From Perkinsus olseni (Eukaryota; Perkinsozoa; Perkinsida; Perkinsidae), in NCBI GenBank assembly GCA_013115135.1, contig JABANP010000154.1:1-64000 (forward strand): a stretch of DNA of 64,000 bases, given 5' to 3'. Each line of letters begins with the position of its first letter. Within the stretch, counting starts at the first letter, position 1. Position numbers and translations under genes: made by a program. The notes under the pieces were generated by a model. It was not told the DNA's origin and searched no databases. It saw nothing but the letters and a program-made list of their open reading frames with translations. Shown here one piece after another: positions 52,240 to 64,000 of the stretch.

Positions 52240-54862
52240 ATGGGTAGCAGAGCGCCTCCTACCAAACGGTCGAGATGCAGCGTTGGTCAGCAGGGCATGC
52301 GGACCCTCGATTCTTTCTTCGCCAAAAAGGAGGTACTAGTGATAATCCTGGTGGCTGTCGGGGGTTGACTGCGGATGCCTGTCGCGATACCGAGAACTCA
52401 AGGCTACATCGTCTCCGAATCAGAGGGGATTTCTCATTATCACTGACCACGTTACGCCCTATAGTGGAGCGGTGTCCTGGTTCTGATGCAGTCGACTGCG
52501 TGAGGGTGTGCTTTTTCAGACGGCCTCCCATGCCACGAGTAGTGTTGAAGCGATCGACATCGAGGCTAGTCAGAGTAGCAGTGGTCCCGATTCGAGACAC
52601 CCGAAGGCGTCTGAGCACCCCTCGGCGAGAGAGGAGGGCAGCAGTGGTCAAGCCTTGAAGTAAGTACGGGACTATGCTGATTCATGGGCACAACGTCGTT
52701 TTTCAACTTCTTCTGAAGAGGGCTGCATCGCCACCACAACCGCCCATTGCAGGCCTAAGATCGCCCTTCGGCCGAAGTCCTCGGCGCGTCGGCCAACCGA
52801 AAGCCGTCAATGGGGGCCCTTAGCTCAGCGGGCGAGGCCTACATCCTCGACAGACCTAGTGTACGAGGCTGGCTCTGAAAGGGAGGGAACGGGGAATTCT
52901 GTCGGAGGCGTGGCCACAATAATGAGAATAGTAGTCACCTACCACTAATCCCTTCCTTCCAGTCAGCGTGTCAGATCAACTACTATGAAGCCCTTCCCTT
53001 CAATTGGAGCAGATGGAGCTGCTTCTACGATGCAGCATCAGCCGGCCGTCCCGAGTACGACTCAGTCTCTCTCCCAACCTACGCCAACCTCAGGTATGAT
53101 ACTCTGGGGTCCTCCTGGCTGTGGTAAGACCACCTTAGCTCAACTCCTGTGTCGGTCGTTAACCCAATCTGGTCTGCCGTGGCGCCACACCAAACTCAGT
53201 GCTGTCAACGCGGGAGTCAACGATGTGAGCTCAGAAAGGGGTCGTCGCTGGCGAGTGCAGCCCTACCCACTCAGGTGAAGAAGGTCGTCGAGGAAGCCAC
53301 CAACGCTAGGAGACTTTCTGGAGGGCGTAGGGCTTCGGCGGCCGGGTGAAGGGGGATCTTTTTCATCTCAGGTACGCTGCTTTTCTTGGATGAGATCCAC
53401 CGTTTCAATAAAGCCCAGCAAGACGCGCTCCTCCCTCATGTCGAGAACGGCACCCTCACGCTCATCGGGGCGACCACGGAGAACCCGAGCTTCCAGTGCA
53501 ACAGGTGCTCGCTTGTCGCTGGTCGTACCACTCCTCCCCCAACTCGTCGCTCATCAGGGCTCTGGTGTCGCGGTGTCAAATAATAAAGATTCCACCACTG
53601 AGCACCGGCTCGGTGGAGAAGATAGTAGACAGTCTGAGTAGATTGGTCGATAATGATTTCTTTTCCTAGTTACGAAGAGCACTGTCCAACTACTACCCAC
53701 AAGTAGCTGTGGACGGATCGACCGCTGAACTGTTGAAGACGTTGGCCGAATTCGGGATGGGCGACGTCAGAGCATCCCTGAATGCGCTCGAGCTTGCCTG
53801 CGATCTGGCCATGATGGGCCCTGGGGATGCGTCCCCCGTCATCACACTGCGACTGGAGCATGTCAAAGAGGTCAGTGCGTCGCGGGGCGTGGACTATCTC
53901 GGTGTGGGGAGGGTAGTTGCCGAATGAAGCATAAGTAGACTGGGCTCCACGGGGGTAGAGTAGGTCGCGAGAATTGTAGTTGGGAACGAAAAAGATGGTA
54001 TTGTGAAGCTTGTGAAGACACTGGTCTTAGGCGATGGAGACATCTTCCTGTGGGAGGCATCGGCTGCTCGGCTACGACAAGAACGGCGACATCCACTACG
54101 ATCTTGCCAGTGCCCTACAGAAGTCGATTCGAGGCTCTGATAAAGACGCTGCAGCGTAACGGGACGTATCTTCCCTTCAAGCCGAGCTTTCATGCCTTAG
54201 GTATTGGACGACCAGGATGCTACACGGCGGTGAGCCTCCTGAATACGTGTCCCGTCGGCTGATGAGAATCGCCTCTGAGGACGTTGGCCTGGCGGATCCC
54301 CAAGCATTGCAAGTGGCGGCTGCGGCTCACACGGCGACGATGGCCACTGGCATGCCTGAGTGTAGCGACTAAGCATCCGTGATGGGGTCCTCTAGAGGCG
54401 CGCCTCAGGTTCCACTGCCCTGCTGCAGGCAGCCCTTTACCTCTGCGATGCCCCTAAGAGTAACGCTGTCTATGTAGCCTACAAGAACGCAACCAGAGCA
54501 ATCGAGAACGCCACTACGGACTCTGAGGTGCTCTGTGTGATTGGATTAGTACCGTAATTCCAACAACTCCTACTGATGGGTAGGTACCGGTGCATCTACG
54601 CAACGCCCCTACAGGGTTGATGAGGGAGCTCGGCTACGGACGGGATTATATTTACACCAACCAGCCGCGGCCAACTCGAGCGGGCGAGATGGCGCCCGAA
54701 CAGTCGTAGGTGGATGCCCTCATGGTCTCTGTGGATACCTTGGTCAGGTATCTCCCATCGGGCCTCCACCGAGGCGACATCTTCCCGACGGCCTTCTACG
54801 ATGCACGGCCCGGTCTGCCGTCCTCTTGCCCAACTTGCGGTGCGCGGCTTATCAGGGAATGA
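52240..54862 (+). CDS. WRNIP1/RarA (Mgs1) AAA+ ATPase, multi-exon
   Basis: Clamp-loader-like AAA+ ATPase acting at stalled replication forks. Exon 1 (52240-52332) begins [13 protein letters not shown] and has [11 protein letters not shown], close to a PCNA-interacting PIP box. A serine-rich linker exon follows (52520-52659). Walker [14 protein letters not shown] is at 53109-53148; the next exons join in phase: [22 protein letters not shown] (53275-53326), Walker [12 protein letters not shown] and sensor 1 [13 protein letters not shown] (53372-53504), LVSRCQIIK (from 53558), [13 protein letters not shown] (53.75 kb), [20 protein letters not shown] (54.08 kb), [20 protein letters not shown] and [12 protein letters not shown] (54.2-54.35 kb), [11 protein letters not shown], then [18 protein letters not shown] and a final exon ending [11 protein letters not shown]. 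No N-terminal UBZ zinc finger was seen. Introns are mostly 45-60 nt. Confidence 0.92.
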
Positions 54863-55600
54863 CGACATTGTGGCTGTTTTGTGTTCTCTAGTGTGAACGG
54901 TTCTAATACGATCCGAAAAGATACGCCCCGATGAATCTGGTCCATCTTCTCAACGACGGAACCACACGACTGGAATCGACCTGATTGCTTTGTCTGCTTC
55001 AAAGAGAACGCGGTGACGATTTACTCAGCAGCCAAAGCGCCCGTTTATTCTTCCTAGCGCCACCAGTCGCGCATTCGTAATGGCGTACACTTAGCTCAGT
55101 GCCTTCAGGCTGCAGTAGCTTAGCTTTGCGGAGTGATCTTATTACAACTGACGACGATCTGTGCAGCACCGGTGAGTGGAATTCCGAAGTGGAGGACTTC
55201 GCCCTCCGACCGAAAATCCAAACAGTTTCATGGACTACCGCAGTTCAACATGAGCTGATTTTGTGTCCGCCCTCAACAGCCTACGGCAAATGTATCACAC
55301 AAGCCTCGTCGCGAGCAATCACGCTCGCTTTGCTCCAGCTCGCGTGGCCAGTCGGCTGCATCTATTCATCACAGCCATATAGTCATATTCATATTCTCAT
55401 CGACACTTGAGGTGTTCGATGTTGTTGTTCAACGCTGATAGACTACCAACTCGACAAAGACATCATCACCAGCGGTTTGAATACAACAGTAATCGACAGT
55501 GTTCATGAATGAATGGGATTGGTTTTCAATCCCATGGACTTCCTAAGAAAGGACCAGAGGAGGGTGGCATCAATCTGATGATACATTCACCCTTACAGTC
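54863..55600. other. Intergenic, no gene seen
   Basis: Convergent spacer between WRNIP1 and the minus-strand gene pair. The 103-codon frame at 55099-55410 has no supporting features. Confidence 0.4.
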
Positions 55601-58600
55601 GAAGTCCGTGGTTGTACGCCCATGACAAGGCTCGGTCAAACGCCATTCTGTTGCCGAGCTGCTGTTCTCGAACGTACTCGCATGCCTACGATGATGGCCA
55701 ACTACGACCTATTTTGTATCTTTCACTCGTCGACCTACTTCGAGACTTTCAATAGAGGGGAACAAGTGAGGATATCGATGACGGTTGGCTTCGGCAAACC
55801 TGTACGGCTCCACAGCAACAATAACGCTTGGCGGGGAGTCGTACCACGGTATCCACGTGTTGAAGTCAATTCTACTTATTAGTTTGGCGTCAGAAGAACA
55901 GCACACTCGTATCTAACAGGGACGTATCTTTCATGCTCGCGCAACACAGATGAGCTCACTTACTCCACAAGCTTTCCAAACGTAACCCATAGAAGGGTTT
56001 CGCGCTAGAGCTAAGGCGGTATCTTTTAAACACGCAAGCCTTTTACGGAAAAGAAGATACTCATTGCGACCAAGCCCACCTCTATCGTCTCGGCTCCTGG
56101 GAAGCTTTCCTCCATCGGTGAAGGACAACTGCTTTAGAAGGTCCCCTTCAACAGAAGTCTGATCCGATGGAAATGATCCGACTGGAATCATTCCTACTGT
56201 TCTACTGCTTACGAAATAGCTCGCATGAGCTCCAATGGAAGGCTCGTCCAGAGTCCACGCTCCAGGGTATCTGATCATTTCCACTGCTGTACGCGATCAA
56301 CGACGTGTAACACGTCACGTGTTGTCTGCTCCCCGAGCCCTTCGAGTTTCGAATCATTCTTCTCGGGGGATCTATTGAATATCGACTGCGTGGGTTCTAC
56401 TGTACGCGGGTTACGGGGCGAACGCCCTGCTCGGCAGAGCCTGTCCTCGATCGAAATAGGGGACAGTACTCTTCACAGGGAAGAGCAACTCCCAACAGGC
56501 CATACAACATACCATATTGAATGGATATAATATAGAAATACCAATAAACCCGTGGGGGTACTATTAATTAGTAGATCGCGCACGATGGGTTGCCTCTATC
56601 ACCATTATTAAGACATATTTTAGGATTAATCTATGTGTGAGTTTATAGTCCAACGCTTACGGCTTTGCGGCTAAGACTCGCCGATGTGCTCAGTTGAAGA
56701 CTCTCTGTAGCATTGACATGCAGTGCAATGAGAGAGACTGTCAGCCAGATTACTATCATTATGATCATCGGTCAGATACCATCTTTTTCGTATATACTAA
56801 TAGTGATGAATATAAGAACTATGTAATAATTTATTTGAAATAGGTGGCCATATTGTGTCACACCTGGCGGGTTGAAGTAAACCTGTTTGGGGGTTTTTTC
56901 GCATCGCCTTTCTATCGAATATCTCGGGACATCTCTCGAACTCGACGTCCGTCCCTGACTAACGCATGCATGACGACAATAATGAGCCCAGCTTACTTTT
57001 CCAAGCAAAATTCTGGGATACGAACCTGGCCCGGAGGACAACGGGGAGCTTCGGGTCTTTCGGAGTGCAGTACTTGAAGGCAGCAACTTGTTCAGCGGTC
57101 GGCATCTACGACGATGAGCATGCTCCGCCACGGAGCCTTCTTTGGCCTACCTCATCCAAGTCCCCATGGATAAACAGTACAGAGTCGTCGGGCTCCCCGA
57201 AGGCCTCCACGTACTTCTCGACTAGGAAGGCCCGGGCGAACTCCTCGAAACCGAACCTGAGACCCCTTGAGGTGGGCCCCGGGTGAAAGTCTTCTCACGT
57301 CCCCTCTCCCTCGCCCATCAGCCGTTGGTATCGGACTTGGGCGGAATCGTCGAGAACGTTATACACTATTTTATGACGGAAGCGTTCGAACCTGGAACGC
57401 TGTCTGATTGGTCGGAGCGGCGACCTCATTCAGGCCACCTCGGTGAGTTCAAAACTGTCCCCAACAAGAGCGGTTTGTTCCACTTCTTTAACGTCTTCGC
57501 CGTCTCCACGATAATGAAGACCTGCGAGATTGTCTACGGGACACACGAGAGAGGCAGACCGTACGTCAACGAGAGAGTCCAACTCGTACAAGCGCATTTC
57601 GAGGACGTCGAACTCGTAGGCAAACAGGAGGAGGTCGACTATCTTCACAGGGGAAGGTCGGTCGCCGGACATGTACCTGCATCGTATCCAAGTACCCGTG
57701 GTCAGCCAGCATCCGCCTACCGATTCTCCATGCAGTTCCATTTTATACGCCTGTCAGGAGGTCGGACGGTGGTGAGGAGATCTGACGGCGGGTCTCGGGT
57801 CAAGGCTGGCCGAAGGAGGTCCATGTACCGGACGGCCCAGACCTGACGATAAGAGTCGACATGTCACAGCCAGGACGACGCACAGTGAAGTTGGGATGAT
57901 TCCGATCAGCCAGAGCAGCCCAGTCGAACTCCGGCCCGGCCCGCTTCTCCATGATCCCCGAACTCAGGGTTGGCTTCCCATTGCCCTGAAGAACTGTTCG
58001 AGGGCCGGTCGCTACGCGTAGGCCTACCCAGTCGGTGCAGATCGACTTCGGCTTCGTTCTCGTGTACTTGCCGAGAAGCCTCCTCCAGTATACCGGGGAT
58101 GTCATATTGCTGTGGGCTGTCTGCACAGCACACGCACGATTGGCCTACTTCGGGGGCTTGGGTTGCCTCAATGGGTCGTAACAGTATACTGCTAGCACAC
58201 TGCCTCTTCAGTTATACTTCTGCCCGTTCGGTAAGAGTTGGTATGAGCGCGTCCGGTGTGATCTCCGTCAACCTACCGTTGGCTGCTCCATTAATTTGCG
58301 GCTGATGAACCCCCGGTTTCTCTTCTCGAGACCCCAGTTCTCCCTCTTCTCGCAACGCTGAGCAAAGGCCGCATCGGTCGTTGCTGACTAGTAGCATGCA
58401 GGACTCACGAGGCCGGGGAGGTGCTCATGTGATACACCTCCTCACCGTAGACCAACACGGACAGGTTCATCACCTGCGGAACACCATGCGCGAGCAGCGA
58501 TGGATGGCTCAGATTCACCCGATCCCGGAGGAAGGCACGGTTGGCCGGGCTGCCTCGGATCAAGCTCCACAGTAGAGACATTACGCAGAGGGCAAACGCC

Positions 58601-58632
58601 ATTAGGCAAAGCTTCAGCAGCAGGGCCTTCAA
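55600..58632 (-). CDS. Unrecognised long gene, tandem copy A (many exons)
   Basis: N-terminal exon starts at 58632 with a signal or anchor helix (MKALLLKLCLMAFALCVMSL). Exons that align one-to-one with copy B: GPEFDWAALADRNHPN (57.9 kb), RYMSGDRPSPVKIVDLLLFA (57.65 kb), EKYVEAFGEPDDSVLFIHGD then PTAEQVAAFKYCTPKD (57.2 and 57.1 kb, 45-nt intron 57106-57150), WTLDEPSIGAHASYFVSS (56.2 kb), DLLKQLSFTDGG (56.13 kb), ALALARNPSMGYVWKACGV (56.0 kb) and FNTWIPW...RFAEANRHRYP (55.85 kb). Conservation of these blocks between copies shows a real protein; no domain is recognised. Possibly secreted or type II membrane. Exon joins were not all resolved; no acceptors were traced for the middle part. Confidence 0.6.
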
Positions 58633-58639
58633 AAACTGA

Positions 58640-59400
58640 GCGGAAGAAAGTCTGACGAGAGATCAAGCAGAGGGACTCACCATCTTGTTGCTGCTCGGTC
58701 GCTTCTCTGCTCGGTTGCGCGGTTTTTCGCCGCATTTTGCCGGGGCGTAATCAACAGACAGCCTCGCTGTGGGGGAGGGCATATAGGAGCACGCAAAACC
58801 CCTTCTAACAGCCTCTGATCGAAGTGACTCAGTGACGCTGGACTCCTCCCGTTGAATCGCCTTTGCCGAGTCTCTTACAGTTTGGCAGAGGTGTGGGGCT
58901 TTAAATTGCCCTGGCAAGCCTACTGTGTATTCGTTTCGCTGTTACGGGAGTTGCCGCTGTGCGCTCCGTGGTTTACCGAGATGTGCTCATGTTGATTCGA
59001 TGCTCCCCGACCACTCGATGTTAACAACACAACCAATACTCCCAACAAACGTGAAAATCTCCGCATGCTGCATGTCAACTTCTCCGGTAATCAACACAGC
59101 CAGGGCAGCTGCAGTGGGCCTCAGTCGATCCACACCATCCGCCTGAACGCGTTTACTGATGCGCCTAAGGGCAGCGGTAATCCTACCAGGGCTGCAGCAA
59201 GGCGCCGACCCCCTCGGATCGCACTGCGCAGGCCTGAGATAGTAAAGCCATAACAACGTCGTGGAGAACGGCCTAACCTTCTCCCGGCCGCGTCCGTCTG
59301 CTGCGGACCGCAGCGGAGATCGGTCCGCCAGCGCGGTTGGGTTGCCTCAGCAGGAGCTCTCGGCTCGGGCGCCTGGGACTTCGGAGATGCCGCGGGGCGA
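58640..59400. other. Spacer between the tandem genes
   Basis: No gene supported. Should include the promoter of copy A and the 3' end of copy B. Frames on both strands are short. Confidence 0.4.
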
Positions 59401-62107
59401 GATGGCTTCCTGACGATTTGTGATGCTCTTCAGCAGCCTGAAGTTCCCTCACAGTCTGATGCCGTTATTATACGCCCAAGCGAGCGCCTTGTCGAATTTA
59501 AGTCTGTTGGTCTGCTGTTGCTTCCGAATGTACTCACAAGCCTGCAGGAGCAACACACCTCACAAGGGACGAAACCGCCCGGCGTCTCACAGCCAACCTC
59601 TCCCGAGACGGGAACATGTAGGGATAACGCTGCCGGTTGGCATCGGCGAACCTGATGAGCCTGAAGGCTGGCCACGGCCGCCATCTTCAACTAACCATGG
59701 GATCCAAGTATTGAAGCTGATCTTCTCCGTACGAGCGTTCGATGCATCATCCCAACAGCAGACTCTTATCTGACCGAAACCGAATGCGCTTTCGAAGTAG
59801 GCCGGTGAGCTCACCCCGCAGACCCTCCAAGCGTCGGCCATGGACGGGTTCTTAGCCAGAGCAACAGCGATATCTGATCAGCAGGACCGTGTGTGGCACA
59901 GTCAGCAGACCCCCACCTCTCCGTGCTTTGGTCGTCCTCGCTCCGTTCAATGATACCACCGTCCGAGAAGGACAGTTGCTTCAACAAGTCGCTTTCTGGC
60001 GGCATCTGCGAGGCCCGGTGTCAGCACGCGTGCAGCATCCTTCATTCGCTCACGAAGAAGCTCATGTGGGCTCCCACAGTCGGATGGTCCATCGCCCAGT
60101 GCCCCTTGGTCCTGCAAAACTGAGTTCCTCCATCTCCCCTAACGACAGCAGGCCCACCGTGCAGGCAAGGCGGCGCCCGTGATCGGATGCTTCTGCATGG
60201 AGGTCTTATCGAAGATATTAGGGAAGGTCAAGTCGGGCATGTCGGCTCCTGGAAGGGAGGTGGCATGAGAGCTAGCCTATGGACCGAGTGAGCTCACTCC
60301 TCCAGGCGAAGTTCATTGCGAGAAATCTGGTAGGTAGGGCCGCGGGGTATCGGGTGTCTTTGGGGGTGCAGTACTTGAAGGCTGCTACTTGTTCTGCAGC
60401 GGGCATCTGATCATACAGTGAGGCTTAGGGACACTTCGGATGGGCGGATTTGGGTTGTTTTTGGTGTTGGGACGATGCTAAGTGATCCCAGTCAGTGGTG
60501 TAATCAGCTATTATAGCGGCCCTATGCTGTCCACTAGCATCGCCCGATTAGTTCAGCTGGATAGAATGTCTGCCTACGGAGCAGATGGTCGTAGGTTCGA
60601 ATCCTGCATCGGGTAACTATTTATCCCATTCAATTCGCTCCCAACTTGACCTCGTCCATATCCCCGTGAATGAATAGTGTTTTGTCATCAGGCTCTCCGA
60701 AAGCCTCGACATACTTCTCCAGCAGATACCCCCGGGTGAATGTCTCCAATGCGTATCTACACTCGAGGTATCCTTCTCTAGTGGACTAAGCAGCCAGCGT
60801 GGTGATGGTACCACCGTCTACCTGTCTTCCTTTCCTCCATTAACCCTCCTGAACCTCGCCTCGACAGCATCGTCCAGAACACCGTACACGATCTTGTCTC
60901 GGAAGGCTTCAAACCTGCTGTTGGTGAGGCTGCCTTTGTCGAGCACCACCACCCGGCCACCTCCGAGACTCGAGGGCAGCTCCCAACAGCAGCGACTTCG
61001 ACCACTTCTTGAACGCTCTCGTCGACTCGACGATAACGAAGACCTGCGCGCTGACCATTCCGTGCATCCTCAATGCAGCAGACGCACATCGACAACAGAG
61101 TGGAGCTCATGCAGTCGGATCTCCAGGATGTCAAGTTCGTACGCAAAGGGGACGAGGTCGACGATGCGGACTGGCGAGGGCCGCGTGCCAGTCATATACC
61201 TGGGGGGACATAAAGGCGGTAAAATCAAAGAGGAGCGGTACGGATTCTCTGACAGTCCCATTCGAGCTTCCGCGATTGGGGTCTGTCCAGAACTGTCGCC
61301 TCCGCTGCAGGCTCCCGGGATAGGAGGCCTTGGAGGTGTGTAACGTACCGCCGCACCCACACCTGGGAGGGGACGTGCAGGAGGGAGCCTCCGCGTCAGC
61401 TCACTTCGTTGTTCGGATGATGGCGATCGACCAGGGCTAGCCAGTCGAACTCAACACCAGCAATTTCTTCCATTCGGCCGTGGTCTGGGTTGATCTCCCA
61501 CTCCCCTGTCATCGGTACGGCCTTTCGACATGATCGCTCGTTGCGTCATCTCACCCAGCTCATTCAGGTCGACTTGCGCAGCGTCTATCCACATGAGATC
61601 GCCCCTGTCGAGTATGCTCTCCGCTGTCACTACGGGAGCCTTGGTGCCTTAGAGACGAGCCCGGCAAAATCAGCGCCACGTAGCTCCGGCCAACCTCTCT
61701 TCGCACAGTCAGCCTTCTCGCCTTTGAGCTCCTCAATCGTCCCCTTAGCCTCCTCTAATTCCCGTCCCCTGGCGTCCAATGCCTCCTTCAACTCGCTCTA
61801 AGTCGATCGCCTATCACCACAAACCCGACCTCGGTGCTCCCCACTACCGCCTTATCCTCCGCTTCCTTCCCGTCTGCCTTCGATGCAGCGGAGCGAAGTT
61901 TCTTCAGCACTAGCTCCAGCCGAGAGAGTACCTATTCATACCAAGGGCCGTCCGGGTCGGCACTACGACAGCTTCCCTCACGTCGTTGCCGTTAAGAACC
62001 GCTGCCCCCTTCAGGAACGCTCCTTCGTCATTGAACGACGAAGCCCCTCTTATCGGTACCGAGAGAACGTACAGAGCCGGGAGGAGTACACACACCAGCA
62101 CTATCAT
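59401..62107 (-). CDS. Unrecognised long gene, tandem copy B (many exons)
   Basis: Starts at 62107 with a signal helix (MIVLVCVLLPALYVLSVPIR), then a coiled coil (ELKEALDARGRELEEAKGTI near 61.75 kb). Blocks shared with copy A: GVEFDWLALVDRHHPN (61.45 kb), RYMTGTRPSPVRIVDLVPFA (61.17 kb), EKYVEAFGEPDDKTLFIHGD (60.7 kb), PAAEQVAAFKYCTPKD (60.39 kb), WAMDHPTVGAHMSFFVSE (60.08 kb), DLLKQLSFSDGG (59.97 kb), NPSMADAWRVCGV (59.83 kb) and SFNTWIPW (59.7 kb). The intron at 60407-60650 (244 nt) contains a tRNA-Arg gene, whereas the same intron in copy A is 45 nt. Function unknown. Confidence 0.6.
60542..60614 (+). tRNA. tRNA-Arg (anticodon ACG)
   Basis: A 73-nt cloverleaf: acceptor GCCCGAT pairs with ATCGGGT (first pair G-U), D arm TTAGTTCAGCTGGATAGAA, anticodon arm TCTGC-CTACGGA-GCAGA with ACG, and T arm GTAGG-TTCGAAT-CCTGC. 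No CCA is encoded and no intron is present. It lies antisense inside an intron of the minus-strand gene copy B. Confidence 0.93.
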
Positions 62108-62458
62108 GGATCGCAGCCTCGTCCACGACCAAGCGCCCTGAAGGAGGACCACTGCCGTTCCGTACTGGAGGTGGGAGTACCGTATCCCCTCGATGACCGG
62201 TTGAATGGCGCTGAGTGGCGACCGCTTCCGCAGCCCCAGCGGAAGCAACCCGACCTCTCGTCGCTGACGGAGAAGCAGCCGCCCTACCTCTAGTAGACGA
62301 CCTCAATCCCAGAGGCATTGCGACACTACCCCTTCCACAAAGTACTCAGACATTAACAAAAGCAACAGCAAGGGGTGGTCTTACTGAGACAGGCGTGGGA
62401 GGAACGGGTGGTGAATACGTTTTGGTGATACAAGGTTACAACGTGGTTGGAAATATCA

Positions 62459-64000
<1,542 letters not shown>

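Noticed and set aside
52816..52890. tRNA-like GGGCCCTTAGCTCAGCGGG
   Set aside because: Only the D-arm consensus fits. There is no T arm (no GGTTCRA) and no closing acceptor stem, and it lies within an intron or linker of WRNIP1.
53505..53557. Apparent non-canonical intron in WRNIP1 between NPSFQ and SSLIR
   Set aside because: A canonical GT-AG intron (GTGCTC...CATCAG) joins NPSFQCN to RALVSRCQ with exactly the family spacing, so nothing unusual is needed.

Overview
The window looks like nuclear DNA of a protist. It holds intron-bearing genes for eukaryote-only proteins: the exosome nuclease RRP6, the ribosome-assembly ATPase RIX7/NVL, the mitochondrial chaperone TIM9, a TMBIM membrane protein, an SLC35A-type nucleotide-sugar transporter and a WRNIP1-type ATPase. 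Where exon joins could be traced, introns are mostly 41-56 nt with GT-AG ends, and the standard genetic code fits. The tiny introns and runs of tandemly duplicated, intron-poor secreted-protein genes resemble Perkinsus and other alveolates. That assignment is inference; no rRNA or marker gene is present.

Layout. 1-7.3 kb: a tandem duplication of about 3.9 kb, each copy with one secreted-protein gene of unknown function. 7.4-16.9 kb: a minus-strand housekeeping block (TIM9, an SLC35A-type transporter, RRP6). 18.3-23.6 kb: three small secreted-protein genes around a secreted subtilisin-like protease. 20.2-28.7 kb: dispersed copies of a 300-bp repeat (R) and a tandem array of 1.38-kb units that each begin with R; further R copies lie at 36.0, 40.6 and 43.4 kb. 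29-35.6 kb: a TtcA-type tRNA 2-thiolation enzyme and a class V PLP-dependent enzyme (cysteine desulfurase-like) with a C2H2 zinc finger spliced into its catalytic domain. 37-51 kb: more tandem secreted-type gene pairs, a coiled-coil gene and TMBIM. 52.2-54.9 kb: WRNIP1/RarA. 55.6-62.1 kb: a tandem pair of long, unrecognised minus-strand genes, one with a tRNA-Arg gene in an intron. 62.5-64 kb: the 3' part of RIX7/NVL.

The most notable signal is in the introns. At least twelve short introns in four or five unrelated genes (TIM9, SLC35A, RRP6, the class V enzyme and an unidentified gene that may be the RRP6 tail) share one of three internal sequences. In one family the sequence also occurs inverted inside a working intron. 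This is what introner-type intron-generating elements would leave behind. Other points of interest are the almost invariant 300-bp R core beside diverged tails, a 39-bp inversion in the middle array unit, and the zinc-finger insertion. Where I traced exon joins (TMBIM, most of the transporter and class V gene, parts of RRP6, WRNIP1 and RIX7) reading frames are consistent. First exons of several genes were not found and are marked as such.
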